Source: CAG-791 sp002392385 (lineage in GTDB: Bacteria > Bacillota > Clostridia > Lachnospirales > Lachnospiraceae). Taken from it: DNA of 64,000 nt. The position numbers were made by a program, and so were the translations under genes. A model generated the notes under the pieces. That model did not search any database, was not told the origin of the DNA, and saw nothing but the letters and a program-made list of their open reading frames with translations. Positions 45,800 to 58,008 of this stretch are shown piece by piece; within the stretch, counting starts at the first letter, position 1; each line of letters starts with the position of its first letter. The DNA is taken from assembly GCA_946616295.1 (NCBI GenBank), contig CAMOIU010000001.1, positions 56,476-120,475 of the forward strand. The letters are read 5' to 3'.

Positions 45800-46891
45800 T
45801 TACTGATCGTTCCTCGCAAACTGTGCCTGCAGCATCTCATAAAATTTGGGATTCTCGCTGCCGTACTGGGCCTGGCATTCGTCCAGGGCCTGTTCGTAGA
45901 GTTCGACGTTGATGTGGTCGTTGATGTTGATCTTCCGGGCATCCGCGTCGAGGAGGCCCAGGTTGTCCATGTAGTCCCAGGCCCTGCGGACGGAGGATTT
46001 CATGGGATCGATGTTGTATTCGCAGCGGGGGTTGTCCATGAAGGCACGGATGACGGCCTCGTCCTCGCCGGTGATCTCTGTGATCAGGGCGACGGTCTCT
46101 TCGTGGTGGTTGTCGTAGTAGGCCATGGCGCGGATCCAGGCCTTGAGGAGGGCCTTGACGGTCTCGGGGTTTTCATTGACCCATTCTGTGCGGCCTTCTA
46201 TGCGGCAGCAGGAGTAATTGGGCAGGATGTCGGACGCGTAGGTGACGATCTTGAGTTCGGGATTGGAGACGACGGCGTAGTTGAGGAAGGTGCCGACCAG
46301 GCCGAAATCGGCCTCGCCGTTGAGGACGGCGTCGATCCGGCCCTGCTGGTCCGGGTAGTCGACCCAGCGGATGTCGTGGAGGGGGTCGTAGCCCAGTCTG
46401 AGGAGGGGACCGGTGATGGCGTAGAGGTTGGGCTCGCAGGCCATGGTCTTGCCGATCAGGTCCTCAATGCTGTTCCATTCGGTCTCCACGCGGGTGAAAA
46501 CGGGCATGCAGCCTGTCAGCAGGTAGCCGCCGAAGATCGTCAGGTCGAGGCCCTCCGAGATGTACTGGAGGGGCAGGTTGGTTCCCTGGGTAGAGGCCAC
46601 GTCGACGGTGCCGTTCTCAAGGGCGGCGAATACGTCGGCATCCGTGGCCAGGGGGACGTATTCGACGGCGATGCCTTCATCGGCCAGGTAGCCCTGCTGT
46701 TCGGCGATGGCGTTGAAGACATGGCCGGTGAAGGTCTGGGCCAGACGGATGGTGGCCTTGATCTCCGCGGGGGCTTCTTCTTCGGTGAAGGCCGCGGAGG
46801 CTGCTTCCTGCTGCGACGCACAGGCGGGGAGCAGGGCTGTCAGCAGGGACAGCAGGGTTATGATCACAACGGGACGCATTCTGCGCATCAT
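45800..46891 (-). CDS. Solute-binding lipoprotein, NMT1/SsuA-like, without ABC transporter
   Basis: A 363-residue type-II periplasmic-binding-fold protein of the nitrate/sulfonate/thiamine-precursor group (NMT1/THI5, SsuA). A signal peptide with LPAC (Cys24) is followed by IRLAQTFTGHVFNAIAEQQGYLADEGI, then VDVASTQGTNLPLQY and NGEADFGLVGTFL motifs. AGGAGGG lies six bases before the start. Its start overlaps the MscS-family gene stop by four bases, and no permease or ATPase gene is adjacent, so the ligand-bound form may signal to the sensor regions of that channel (inference). Its 3' end faces the repeat region. Confidence 0.85.
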   Translation of the reverse strand: MMRRMRPVVIITLLSLLTALLPACASQQEAASAAFTEEEAPAEIKATIRLAQTFTGHVFNAIAEQQGYLADEGIAVEYVPLATDADVFAALENGTVDVASTQGTNLPLQYISEGLDLTIFGGYLLTGCMPVFTRVETEWNSIEDLIGKTMACEPNLYAITGPLLRLGYDPLHDIRWVDYPDQQGRIDAVLNGEADFGLVGTFLNYAVVSNPELKIVTYASDILPNYSCCRIEGRTEWVNENPETVKALLKAWIRAMAYYDNHHEETVALITEITGEDEAVIRAFMDNPRCEYNIDPMKSSVRRAWDYMDNLGLLDADARKININDHINVELYEQALDECQAQYGSENPKFYEMLQAQFARNDQ

Positions 46892-49800
46892 TTCTGTCCC
46901 TCCTGTGTCTGTTCTGTCAGTGCTTCGAAATCCCGGATGGTCTTTCTTCCGGTCATATCCAGCTGCGATACGGTAACGTTGGGGAACGGGACATTGATAC
47001 CGTTCCGGTAGAAGATCTTCAGGACCTCCTTGTTCAGGTAGCGGGCGACGCCCTTGACGTCCTTCTCACTGCACTTGCAGATGATGATCAGGTTGACACT
47101 GCTGGCGGCCAGCTCGGAGACGCCCAGGTAAGTGGGGCCGTCCAGGATGGCGGGGTTGTTCTTGCGCAGCAGGGGCAGATCGCGGTTCATAATGGCCTCG
47201 ACATAGTCCAGATCCTGTCCGTACTCGATGCCGATGGAACAGGCAGCGATGGAGGCCTCCTGGGTCATGTTCAGAATGCCGGAGATCTCACTGTTGTTGA
47301 GGATCTTGATGTTGCCGTCCATGCCCATGATCTTGGTGGTGCGCAGGCCGATGTCCATGACCGTGCCGCGGTAGCCGCTGATGGTCACGATATCGCCGAC
47401 CCGGAACTCACCCTCGAAGACGATGAAGATACCGGCCAGGATATCCTTGATCAGGCTCTGGGCGCCGAGACCGATGACCAGGGACAGGATACCGGCACTG
47501 GCCAGCAGGCTGGAGGAGTCGATGCCGACCAGGTAGAGGCAGTAGAAGAGGGCACCCAGCGCGCCGCCGTATTTGATGACGGACAGGAGCAGGTGGCCGA
47601 TGGTCTCGCCTCTGGTTCCCAGCAGGGAGGTGATGATACTGATGGGAATGCGGATCAGGGAGATCAGTATGCCGACCGCGCACAGGAAGAGAGCGCAGGA
47701 GCTGATGGCGAAGATGTTGAAGCCCTTGTCCCAGGATCCGCGGATGATGTAGTGGATCACGGAGTTCTCTTCGAAGAAGGTGTCGAGCCCGACGATGGAC
47801 AGGAAGACATACAGGAGTATGACGGCACAGACCCAGCCGACCATGACCGCCAGCTTCTGTTCGGGGCTCTTCTCGCTCCAGGGGATGCGCCGGGCATCCC
47901 AGCGGGCGGCGGCTTTTACAGTGGTGGTGCCGCGGCCGGAGGGAAGGATGATATTGAAAATTACGTTGTTCAGTCCCCTGGCCGCCTGTTCCTCGCTCAT
48001 GGCCTTATAGAGGGTCTCCTCCTCACGGTCGGTGAGCGTGACTGTCAGGGACAGGAAGAGGATCAGGAAGAGGCTGATCAGGGAAGTGATGGCGGCAATG
48101 GGGAAACGGGACACATACATGGCGGACAGGGGCATGGCCGTGGCGATGTAGTAGCCCTCCAGGAAACGGAAATACTGGAAGTAGCGCACGCCGTTGACCC
48201 TGGAATAGCCGTAATAATCGCCGTCTCCGAAGGCATTGGCGGAGACGCCCAGATCAGCCGCCGTCCGGCCTATGCTGGCCGCGTTGGGGGAGTATACACA
48301 GCGATGCTCCTCAGTGGCGTCGAACATGACGATGAAGCCGCCGCTGAGCATGTTGGTGGAGAGAATATGGGCCACGTCCGTGGAGTCCAGAAGCTTGTCA
48401 GCCAGCTCCTCGTCCAGGGCGATCTGGACCATAGACTTGTGGGCGGTGATGGCAGCGGCCTTATCGGCGCCGTCCGCTGCAGGACCTGCGCCTTCTGCCT
48501 CCGCGGCGCCGTCCTTCGTGTGTTCGTACTCGAAGCGGGAGACATAGCGGGTCCTGCCGTTGTCGCCCCGGGTCGTATAGTATTTCATCGCGGCGCCGAC
48601 AAACTGGCTGGTCACGCCGTTCTCATCGGTCTGCGCAGCCTGGATGAAGGTGTCCCGGGTCCCGTCCAGCAGCTGGAGGAATTCTGAGGAAGGATCCTCC
48701 GGGTCGCTGCTGATCGTGTGGTACCACTTGTCCGTGTTGGTGGCGATGGTGCGTCCGTCCTCGTCAAAGATATAGATGGCTTCGATATCGTTGGCGTCGC
48801 AGAGGTCCTGGAGCCTTGCGGAGGAGGAGACGGAACGGAGGTGATTGCCCTCGTCGTCCGTGAAGTAATAGCGGTTTCCGTCTTCATCCAGAGCGGTGTA
48901 GTAACGGTTGGTCTCCGCATTGAGGACAGCCGGGTCCTCCTCGATCAGGAAGGAGATCAGCCTGGCCTTGGACAGGAAGCGCTCGTCATAGTAATTCCGG
49001 ATGATCTCGCGGCTCTCCAGACTCTCCTCATAGCGGCCGGTGACCTCGTCCAGGGCGATACCGGATTTTTCCACGCCCTCGGTGATCTCCAGCAGGGTCT
49101 GGGTGTAGAAGGAGATCACGAAGATCGCCAGGAAACCCAGGATCATCAGAGGCAGGATCCTGCGGAAGATCGACTTGTCGAAATAGATGGGGTTCTTGCT
49201 CCTGGGATTGAGGACGACGCGGTCTGTGTCCACGGCCCGGCGGACATAATCGTTGCGGACGACGATGGCGTAGGACAGGCAGAGTATCATGACCAGGATA
49301 AAACCGAGCATGGACCAGAAGACCACGTAGCGGTCGCTGTGGAGGATGTCGCTGGTGTCCGCCACGGCGCAGATGACGGTCCGGTCCCCGTAGGTCCTGG
49401 ACACGCAGTAATAGCGGATCCCGCGGATGGTCTCGATACCGGTGTAGCCGTCCTCAAGAGCGGCCTCGCTCAGTCCCGCCTTGAGGGCGCTCTGGCCGGT
49501 CAGGACCTCTGTGCCGTTCTTGTAGTAGAGGAAGGTGTTGTCCGCCTTGTCCACGGCGAAGAGAAAACCGTCGTTGCTGACCGCTGCGCGGCTCAGGACC
49601 ACCGAGAGATCCCGGAGAGAGCCGACCTGCAGGTCCAGCATGGAGGCGCTTGTACCCAGGACGAGGGAATACTGCACGCCCTGATAGGCATAAGGCATGG
49701 AATAGAAATAGTAGGTCCCGTACTGGTTCTTGACCGTGACGGGTGTGACCGAGCCGTCCGCGTGGACAGTGCCCCGGAGAAGCCTGTTGATGTTCTCCTG

Positions 49801-50280
49801 GGTCATGATGGAGGTCGCGGAAGGATTCACGCCCACAAGGGAGGCGTCCGGGGACAGGATGATCTTGCTGTCCGGGGACAGCATAAAGAGATAGTCCGCG
49901 CCGGAGCGGGCGACGATGTCCTGGAAGAGCTCTGTTCTTGAGGCTGTGTCCGCATTCAGGAGAGAATCGGAGAGACCGCCCGAGAAGAGCTGCCACAGGT
50001 CATCCAGGATGTCCTGGTTGCCGTCATGGAAAATCCGGGTCAGCACCTGGGCATCCTCTTCGTTCTCCCGGAGGGTGGAGACCGCCTCGGTGATGGCGAG
50101 CTCGCAGTTCTCCGTCTGCTTGGCAAGCGCGGTGCGCATCTGGATCCGGCGCAGGAAAGAGGCGATCAGGACCGCGCCGAGGATGATCAGCAGCAGGTTG
50201 AAGACCACTTTGGAGAAGAAGTAGATATTGGCTTTTCTGCGCAGAGCTGCGTCTGTATTTACAGGGGTGTTTTCTTGCAT
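46888..50280 (-). CDS. Large MscS-family channel with two extracytoplasmic sensor regions
   Basis: An 1130-residue membrane protein. TM1 (about 22-44) is followed by a first external region (about 45-317) resembling a double Cache sensor, and TM2 (318-341). A cytoplasmic stretch and TM3 (374-398) lead to a second external region (about 400-725). After TM4 (726-748) come further TMs (810-831, 855-885, 899-920). The MscS pore helix and beta domain start near 925: SLVIGLGAQSLIKDILAGI, FEGEFRVGDIVTI, and the KILNNSEI strand. Ordinary MscS proteins have about 280-300 residues, so nearly 800 residues of sensor have been added. It sits between the TPM gene and the solute-binding-protein gene. Confidence 0.87.
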   Translation of the reverse strand: MQENTPVNTDAALRRKANIYFFSKVVFNLLLIILGAVLIASFLRRIQMRTALAKQTENCELAITEAVSTLRENEEDAQVLTRIFHDGNQDILDDLWQLFSGGLSDSLLNADTASRTELFQDIVARSGADYLFMLSPDSKIILSPDASLVGVNPSATSIMTQENINRLLRGTVHADGSVTPVTVKNQYGTYYFYSMPYAYQGVQYSLVLGTSASMLDLQVGSLRDLSVVLSRAAVSNDGFLFAVDKADNTFLYYKNGTEVLTGQSALKAGLSEAALEDGYTGIETIRGIRYYCVSRTYGDRTVICAVADTSDILHSDRYVVFWSMLGFILVMILCLSYAIVVRNDYVRRAVDTDRVVLNPRSKNPIYFDKSIFRRILPLMILGFLAIFVISFYTQTLLEITEGVEKSGIALDEVTGRYEESLESREIIRNYYDERFLSKARLISFLIEEDPAVLNAETNRYYTALDEDGNRYYFTDDEGNHLRSVSSSARLQDLCDANDIEAIYIFDEDGRTIATNTDKWYHTISSDPEDPSSEFLQLLDGTRDTFIQAAQTDENGVTSQFVGAAMKYYTTRGDNGRTRYVSRFEYEHTKDGAAEAEGAGPAADGADKAAAITAHKSMVQIALDEELADKLLDSTDVAHILSTNMLSGGFIVMFDATEEHRCVYSPNAASIGRTAADLGVSANAFGDGDYYGYSRVNGVRYFQYFRFLEGYYIATAMPLSAMYVSRFPIAAITSLISLFLILFLSLTVTLTDREEETLYKAMSEEQAARGLNNVIFNIILPSGRGTTTVKAAARWDARRIPWSEKSPEQKLAVMVGWVCAVILLYVFLSIVGLDTFFEENSVIHYIIRGSWDKGFNIFAISSCALFLCAVGILISLIRIPISIITSLLGTRGETIGHLLLSVIKYGGALGALFYCLYLVGIDSSSLLASAGILSLVIGLGAQSLIKDILAGIFIVFEGEFRVGDIVTISGYRGTVMDIGLRTTKIMGMDGNIKILNNSEISGILNMTQEASIAACSIGIEYGQDLDYVEAIMNRDLPLLRKNNPAILDGPTYLGVSELAASSVNLIIICKCSEKDVKGVARYLNKEVLKIFYRNGINVPFPNVTVSQLDMTGRKTIRDFEALTEQTQEGQK

Positions 50281-50307
50281 ATTCGTATCCGTTAAAAAAC
50301 TGACCGG

Positions 50308-51129
50308 TCAGAAGTGTCCGCCGCCTCCGCCGAAGCTGTGGCCTCCTCCGCCGCCGCCTCCGCCGGAGAAACCACCGCCGATGTGACCGCCGCCTCCGCC
50401 GCCCGAGCGGGGATGGCGGATGACACGGGTGTTGATGGTGGCCGCCTGGTTGCTGAGGACCCGGGAATCCGAGCGATAATCATTGATGTCCACCGGAACT
50501 CTTGCCAGGTTGCGGGTCTGCCTTCTGAGGAAGACGCCGGAGCTGGTCAGGGTGCCCACGATCCAGATCAGGAGATAGAGGAAGGGGGCGGGGACGTATT
50601 TGCCCATGAGCATGTGCCAGCGGATCCGGGACAGGCCGTCGTAGAAGCCCTTATAATAGTCGCCGGCCTTGGCGCCATCGCCGACCAGGTCCACGATCTT
50701 GTCATAGATGCGCTGACTGTTGAAAATGCCGATGGCGCGGCCGGTGGTGCAGACGTAGACATAACGGGTGGACATGTTGAAGTAGAGGAGAACGGCGTCT
50801 CCGTTGCTGCGGTCCCATCCGAAATCGTGGTCGATCATGAACTGCTGCACGCGGCTGACCACATCGCTGTCGCTGATATACTCGGCGTCCGTATAGAGGA
50901 TGAGGTCGGTGCGGCAGCTCCGTTCCCAGACGGCGATCTGGGCGGCCAGTGCCTCCTCCTGAGAATCTGTGATGTAGTCCCCGTGATCAAAGACTCGTTC
51001 CTCGGTGTCGCACAGATCGTTCTCCCGGACGGCCGTGCCCCTGGTGGAGCCCAGGAAGACGCCGACGGTCACCAGGAGGACAGCGGCGGCCAGAAGGAAA
51101 CGCAGTGCGATGTATTTCTTGAATCTCAC
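50308..51129 (-). CDS. TPM-domain membrane protein with Gly-rich tail
   Basis: A 273-residue protein of the TPM/YgcG type. There is an N-terminal membrane segment (about 6-27), an extracytoplasmic TPM domain (about 40-175: RVFDHGDYITDSQEEALAAQ, LYTDAEYISDSD, GDAVLLYFNMSTRYVYV), a second membrane segment (about 180-204), and a C-terminal tail of Gly/His repeats (GGGG-HIGGGFSGGGG). The TPM domain is implicated in membrane or photosystem protein maintenance and sometimes phosphatase activity, but function here is unknown. The start is GTG, inside a GTGA overlap with the preceding zinc-ribbon gene. Confidence 0.83.
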   Translation of the reverse strand: MRFKKYIALRFLLAAAVLLVTVGVFLGSTRGTAVRENDLCDTEERVFDHGDYITDSQEEALAAQIAVWERSCRTDLILYTDAEYISDSDVVSRVQQFMIDHDFGWDRSNGDAVLLYFNMSTRYVYVCTTGRAIGIFNSQRIYDKIVDLVGDGAKAGDYYKGFYDGLSRIRWHMLMGKYVPAPFLYLLIWIVGTLTSSGVFLRRQTRNLARVPVDINDYRSDSRVLSNQAATINTRVIRHPRSGGGGGGHIGGGFSGGGGGGGGHSFGGGGGHF

Positions 51130-52133
51130 AGTGCACCTCCCAGCAGGATCAGGACAAGGTTGACGATGCCTGCCACACCGAGGAAAGCTGCCGCGGCCGC
51201 CGCGCAGCCCAGGGCCATGCGCAGACGGGAGACGGGAACAGAGCCGTAGATCTCCTTGGTCTGTCCGTTAATATAATAGGTAAATTTCTTCCCGCTCTCC
51301 ATGGTGTATTCATAGATGTAAACGGGGAGCAGGTCGAACTCGCAGGTCTGTTTCACGATATTGAACTGTACCCGGCTGCGGATATCCCCCTCTGTGAGAT
51401 CGCTGTGGGGATAGGCGGCCAGCAGCTTGTCGCAGAAGAGGTCCAGGGCCTTGGCCCGCATCTTCTCGAAGGCGTCCTTCTCATAGTTCTGAGAAGGGTG
51501 GTTGCAGTACTCAGCCCGGGCGCCGGACAGGTATTCCGGGCGGAAATCGAGGACCGTACTGAAGTGGAAGGGCTCCACCTCGTCCATGATGTCGTCGGGC
51601 ATGCGGTCCGAGGCGTCTTTGGGCACATTGTCCATCACCGCCTCGAAGGAGAAATTGATATGGCGGGTCTTGATGATGGTCTCGTCGCCGCGGTGGACGC
51701 TCTCCCGGAGCTGTCCGGAATAACCCATGCGCACCGTATAGTGGAAGACCCAGTAGGGGACGTATTCCGTCCGGACCTCATTGAGCCTCTTCTCACTGAA
51801 GATCTCCGGGACCAGGCAGATGTAGTCGTTGAATTCCTTCTGCAGGAGACGGAAGGCCTCGATCCGGGTGAGGGTGGTGGGGATGATGCGGACCGGCGCG
51901 TGCTCGCCCACAGCCTTCTCCTCATAGACGTGGTAGGTGCCGCAGTAGGGGCATCGTCCCGCAATATCGTAGGCTCCGGGCTCCAGAGGGGCCCCGCAGT
52001 TGCGGCAGTTGCCGTCCGCGGTGGCGGGGAGGAGCTCCGGCGCGTCCATATTGCCGCAGTTGAGGCATTCCAGTGTTTTTTTATTGAAGTTGTAGACCAT
52101 GTTGGATCCACAGCTGCTGCAGCGATAGAACAT
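51126..52133 (-). CDS. Zinc-ribbon membrane protein
   Basis: A 335-residue protein. The N-terminal 70 residues hold four CxxC pairs (CSSC, CLNC, CRNC, CPYC), forming two zinc ribbons of the kind used for protein-protein or nucleic-acid contact. A long soluble region follows with the YVPYWVFHY motif seen in related zinc-ribbon proteins of Clostridia, and one C-terminal membrane segment (about 306-330) follows. It is the first gene of the four-gene minus-strand operon. No function is established; co-occurrence with TPM-domain proteins suggests a shared role in membrane maintenance. Confidence 0.78.
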   Translation of the reverse strand: MFYRCSSCGSNMVYNFNKKTLECLNCGNMDAPELLPATADGNCRNCGAPLEPGAYDIAGRCPYCGTYHVYEEKAVGEHAPVRIIPTTLTRIEAFRLLQKEFNDYICLVPEIFSEKRLNEVRTEYVPYWVFHYTVRMGYSGQLRESVHRGDETIIKTRHINFSFEAVMDNVPKDASDRMPDDIMDEVEPFHFSTVLDFRPEYLSGARAEYCNHPSQNYEKDAFEKMRAKALDLFCDKLLAAYPHSDLTEGDIRSRVQFNIVKQTCEFDLLPVYIYEYTMESGKKFTYYINGQTKEIYGSVPVSRLRMALGCAAAAAAFLGVAGIVNLVLILLGGAL

Positions 52134-52232
52134 AGATATACTCCCGGTGAGCGGGCCGCGGGGCCCGTTTGCGTTGGTCAGTCGGCAGGCGGATATGCGC
52201 GGCCAGAGAGCAGCGCAGAATACCGCATCATT

Positions 52233-52260
52233 ATTATAGCATGAGGATATGCGGAGTAAA
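52233..52260 (-). promoter_or_regulatory. Promoter of the minus-strand zinc-ribbon/TPM/MscS operon
   Basis: Read on the minus strand: TTTACT (52260-52255), a 16-base spacer, then TATAAT (52238-52233), preceded by TGC to form an extended -10. Transcription would start near 52227, about 95 bases before the zinc-ribbon start. Confidence 0.7.
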
Positions 52261-52286
52261 AGAATGTAGATCGGTACACTACAATC

Positions 52287-52315
52287 TTTCCAAACACGGC
52301 AAAAAAAGGTACAAT
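52287..52315 (+). promoter_or_regulatory. Promoter of the plus-strand C39-like/uvrB transcript
   Basis: TTTCCA (52287-52292), a 17-base spacer, then TACAAT (52310-52315). It is divergent from the zinc-ribbon operon promoter 50 bases away. No LexA-like operator is obvious nearby. Confidence 0.5.
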
Positions 52316-52398
52316 GGCGTTTACAAGACAGGCGGGAGACGACGTGTCCGTCGAGGATATTCTGCCTGCCGGAAGAGAGAAGAGAACGGGGACAAGGA

Positions 52399-52953
52399 AT
52401 GATCGCTCAGGAAGCATACTGCACCACCGGACAGTTCCGGGACCATGACCATTATCACCGCCACTGCGGGCCCACTGCCATCACCAACCTTCTGCTGACC
52501 ACGGCCATGCGCCGCAGGCAGCGGGGGAATCTCCCCCAGGAGACCCAGAAGATATTCGACAGGGTGGCCCAGATCGGCCGGCGGAGGCTGGTCTATATCA
52601 ACATGGACCTCTTCCACCGCTTCGGGGGGACTTCGGACGCCCTGGCGGGATTCTATCTCCGCCGGTGCTTCACCGAGTACCGCCTCAGGCCGCCGGCGCT
52701 GCGCTTCCAGCCTTTTCCCACCGAGGGGAGCGTGACCCAGGCCCTGGAGAGAGGATCGGTGCTCTACCTGCAGGTGCGGGGGCATTCCCGCTACGGCAAC
52801 CACCATATGCTCTGCTACGGACGGGAGGAGCAGCCCGACGGCGCGCCGGCCCTGTACCGGATCGCCGACGGTTGGTCGAACAAGCCTGTGCGGATGACCT
52901 TTAAGGAGCTGGAGCATTTCCGCCTGCTTGAGGTGCGGATCGGAGGGAACTGA
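52399..52953 (+). CDS. C39-like (papain-fold) protein upstream of uvrB
   Basis: A 184-residue protein with no signal peptide or membrane segment. The HCGPTAITNLL segment (Cys23) and GNHHMLCYG (His135/136) followed by an Asp near residue 157 (IADGW) match the Cys-His-Asp order of C39-like cysteine peptidases. Whether it is a peptidase or a transglutaminase-like enzyme cannot be told. GGGGACAAGG precedes the ATG. Its stop overlaps the uvrB start by one base, so it is coupled to the repair genes. Confidence 0.65.
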   Translation: MIAQEAYCTTGQFRDHDHYHRHCGPTAITNLLLTTAMRRRQRGNLPQETQKIFDRVAQIGRRRLVYINMDLFHRFGGTSDALAGFYLRRCFTEYRLRPPALRFQPFPTEGSVTQALERGSVLYLQVRGHSRYGNHHMLCYGREEQPDGAPALYRIADGWSNKPVRMTFKELEHFRLLEVRIGGN

Positions 52954-54947
52954 TGGACCATTTCAAACTTGTATCGGATTACAAGCCTACCGGCGACCAG
53001 CCCCAGGCCATCGACGACCTGGTCAGAGGCTTCCGGGAGGGCAACCAGTTCCAGACCCTGCTGGGCGTCACCGGGTCCGGCAAGACCTTCACCATGGCCA
53101 ACGTCATCCAGGCCCTGAACAGGCCCACCCTGATCATCAGCCACAACAAGACCCTGGCCGGCCAGCTCTACGGGGAGATGAAGGAGTTCTTCCCGGAGAA
53201 CGCGGTGGAGTACTTCGTTTCCTATTATGACTATTACCAGCCGGAGGCCTATATCCCGCAGACAGACACCTATATCGACAAGGATGCCATGATCAACGAC
53301 GAGATCGACAAGCTGCGTCTGTCGGCCACGGCCTCCCTGTCGGAGCGCCGGGACGTGATCGTGGTGGCCAGCGTGTCCTGCATCTACGGCCTGGGCAGCC
53401 CGGAGGAGTTCCAGGGCATGTCCATCTCCCTGCGGCCCGGCATGGAGAAGGAGAGGGACGAGGTCATCCGGGAGCTGATCGCCATCCAGTACAGGCGCAA
53501 CGACAGCTATCTGGAGCGCTGCGATTTCCGCGTGCGGGGAGATACGGTGGAGATCCATCCCGCCCAGGGGAGCGATTATCTCCTGCGGGTGGAATGGTTC
53601 GGGGACGAGGTCGACCGGATCTGCGAGGTGGAGCCCCTGACCGGGAAGGTGCACAGGAGCCTGAACCATGTGATGATCTACCCGGCCTCTCACTACGTGG
53701 TGCCCCAGGACAAGATCGACCGGGCCTGCGACAACATCGCCGCGGAGCTCAGGGAGCGGGTGGCCTATTTCAAGGGAGAGGACCTGCTTCTGGAAGCTCA
53801 GCGGATCAGCGAGAGGACGAATTTTGACATAGAGATGATGCGGGAGACCGGCTTCTGCAGCGGCATCGAGAACTACTCCCGTCACCTGAATTTCATGAAG
53901 CCCGGCGAGCCGCCGCTGACGCTGATGGATTTCTTCCGGGACGATTATCTCATCATCGTGGATGAGTCTCACATGACCATCCCCCAGATCGGGGCCATGT
54001 ACAACGGCGACCGGTCCCGCAAGGAGACCCTGGTCCGCTACGGCTTCCGTCTGCCCTCGGCCCTGGACAACCGGCCCCTGCGCTTCGAGGAGTTCGAGCA
54101 GCATATCGACCAGATGCTTTTTGTCTCCGCCACGCCCGGTCCCTATGAGGAGGCCCACGAGCTGCTCAGGACCGAGCAGATCATCCGTCCCACCGGTCTT
54201 CTGGACCCGGAGGTGGACGTGCGGCCCACCGAGGGCCAGGTTGACGACCTGATCGCCGAGATCCGCAAGGAGATGGCCAACAAGAACAAGGTCCTGATCA
54301 CCACCCTGACCAAAAAGATGGCAGAGGACCTGACGGAATACCTGGCGGATGCCGGGATCCGGGTGCGCTATCTGCACTCCGACATCGACACCATGGAGCG
54401 GGCCCAGATCATCCGGGACATGCGGCTGGACGTCTTTGACGTGCTGGTGGGCATCAACCTGCTGAGGGAGGGCCTGGATATTCCCGAGATCTCCCTGGTG
54501 GCGATCCTGGATGCGGACAAGGAAGGGTTCCTCAGGTCTGAGACCTCCCTGGTGCAGACCATCGGCAGGGCGGCGAGAAACGCGGACGGTCACGTGATCA
54601 TGTACGCGGATACGGTCACGGACTCCATGCGCCGGGCCATCGACGAGACAAGGCGGAGAAGAGAGGTCCAGGACGCCTATAATAAGGAACACGGCATCAC
54701 CCCCACATCGATCCGCAAGGCGGTGAGGGACCTGATCACCATTTCCAGGGAGATCACGGAGAAGCAGGTGCGCTTCGAGAAGGATCCGGAGTCCATGAAC
54801 CTGAAGGAGCTGCGCGCCCTGATCGCGGAAGTGGAGAAGCAGATGCGCAAGGCGGCCGCGGAGCTCAACTTCGAGGCGGCGGCCGAGCTGCGTGACCGGA
54901 TGCTGGAGCTCAAGAAGCAGGAGCTGGAGATCACCGGCGGCAAGTAA
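52953..54947 (+). CDS. uvrB: Excinuclease ABC subunit B
   Basis: A full-length 664-residue UvrB, the damage-verifying helicase of nucleotide excision repair. Walker A is GVTGSGKT (38-45), the beta-hairpin YYDYYQPEAYIPQTDTYIDK lies at 91-110, helicase motifs DESH and LREGLDIPEISLVAILDADKEGFLR follow, and a C-terminal UVR motif (about 625-660) contacts UvrC. It overlaps the C39-like gene by one base and precedes uvrA by about 50 bases. Between them CCGGGC/GCCCGG (54961-54978) can form a small hairpin. Confidence 0.97.
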   Translation: MDHFKLVSDYKPTGDQPQAIDDLVRGFREGNQFQTLLGVTGSGKTFTMANVIQALNRPTLIISHNKTLAGQLYGEMKEFFPENAVEYFVSYYDYYQPEAYIPQTDTYIDKDAMINDEIDKLRLSATASLSERRDVIVVASVSCIYGLGSPEEFQGMSISLRPGMEKERDEVIRELIAIQYRRNDSYLERCDFRVRGDTVEIHPAQGSDYLLRVEWFGDEVDRICEVEPLTGKVHRSLNHVMIYPASHYVVPQDKIDRACDNIAAELRERVAYFKGEDLLLEAQRISERTNFDIEMMRETGFCSGIENYSRHLNFMKPGEPPLTLMDFFRDDYLIIVDESHMTIPQIGAMYNGDRSRKETLVRYGFRLPSALDNRPLRFEEFEQHIDQMLFVSATPGPYEEAHELLRTEQIIRPTGLLDPEVDVRPTEGQVDDLIAEIRKEMANKNKVLITTLTKKMAEDLTEYLADAGIRVRYLHSDIDTMERAQIIRDMRLDVFDVLVGINLLREGLDIPEISLVAILDADKEGFLRSETSLVQTIGRAARNADGHVIMYADTVTDSMRRAIDETRRRREVQDAYNKEHGITPTSIRKAVRDLITISREITEKQVRFEKDPESMNLKELRALIAEVEKQMRKAAAELNFEAAAELRDRMLELKKQELEITGGK

Positions 54948-54999
54948 CAGAAGAGATAAACCGGGCCCTGCAGCCCGGACCAGAGATACAGAGGCATAT

Positions 55000-58008
<3,009 letters not shown>

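Noticed and set aside
52314..52450. Short open frame starting at ATG 52314 before the C39-like gene
   Set aside because: The ATG overlaps the -10 box, so it would not be on the transcript.
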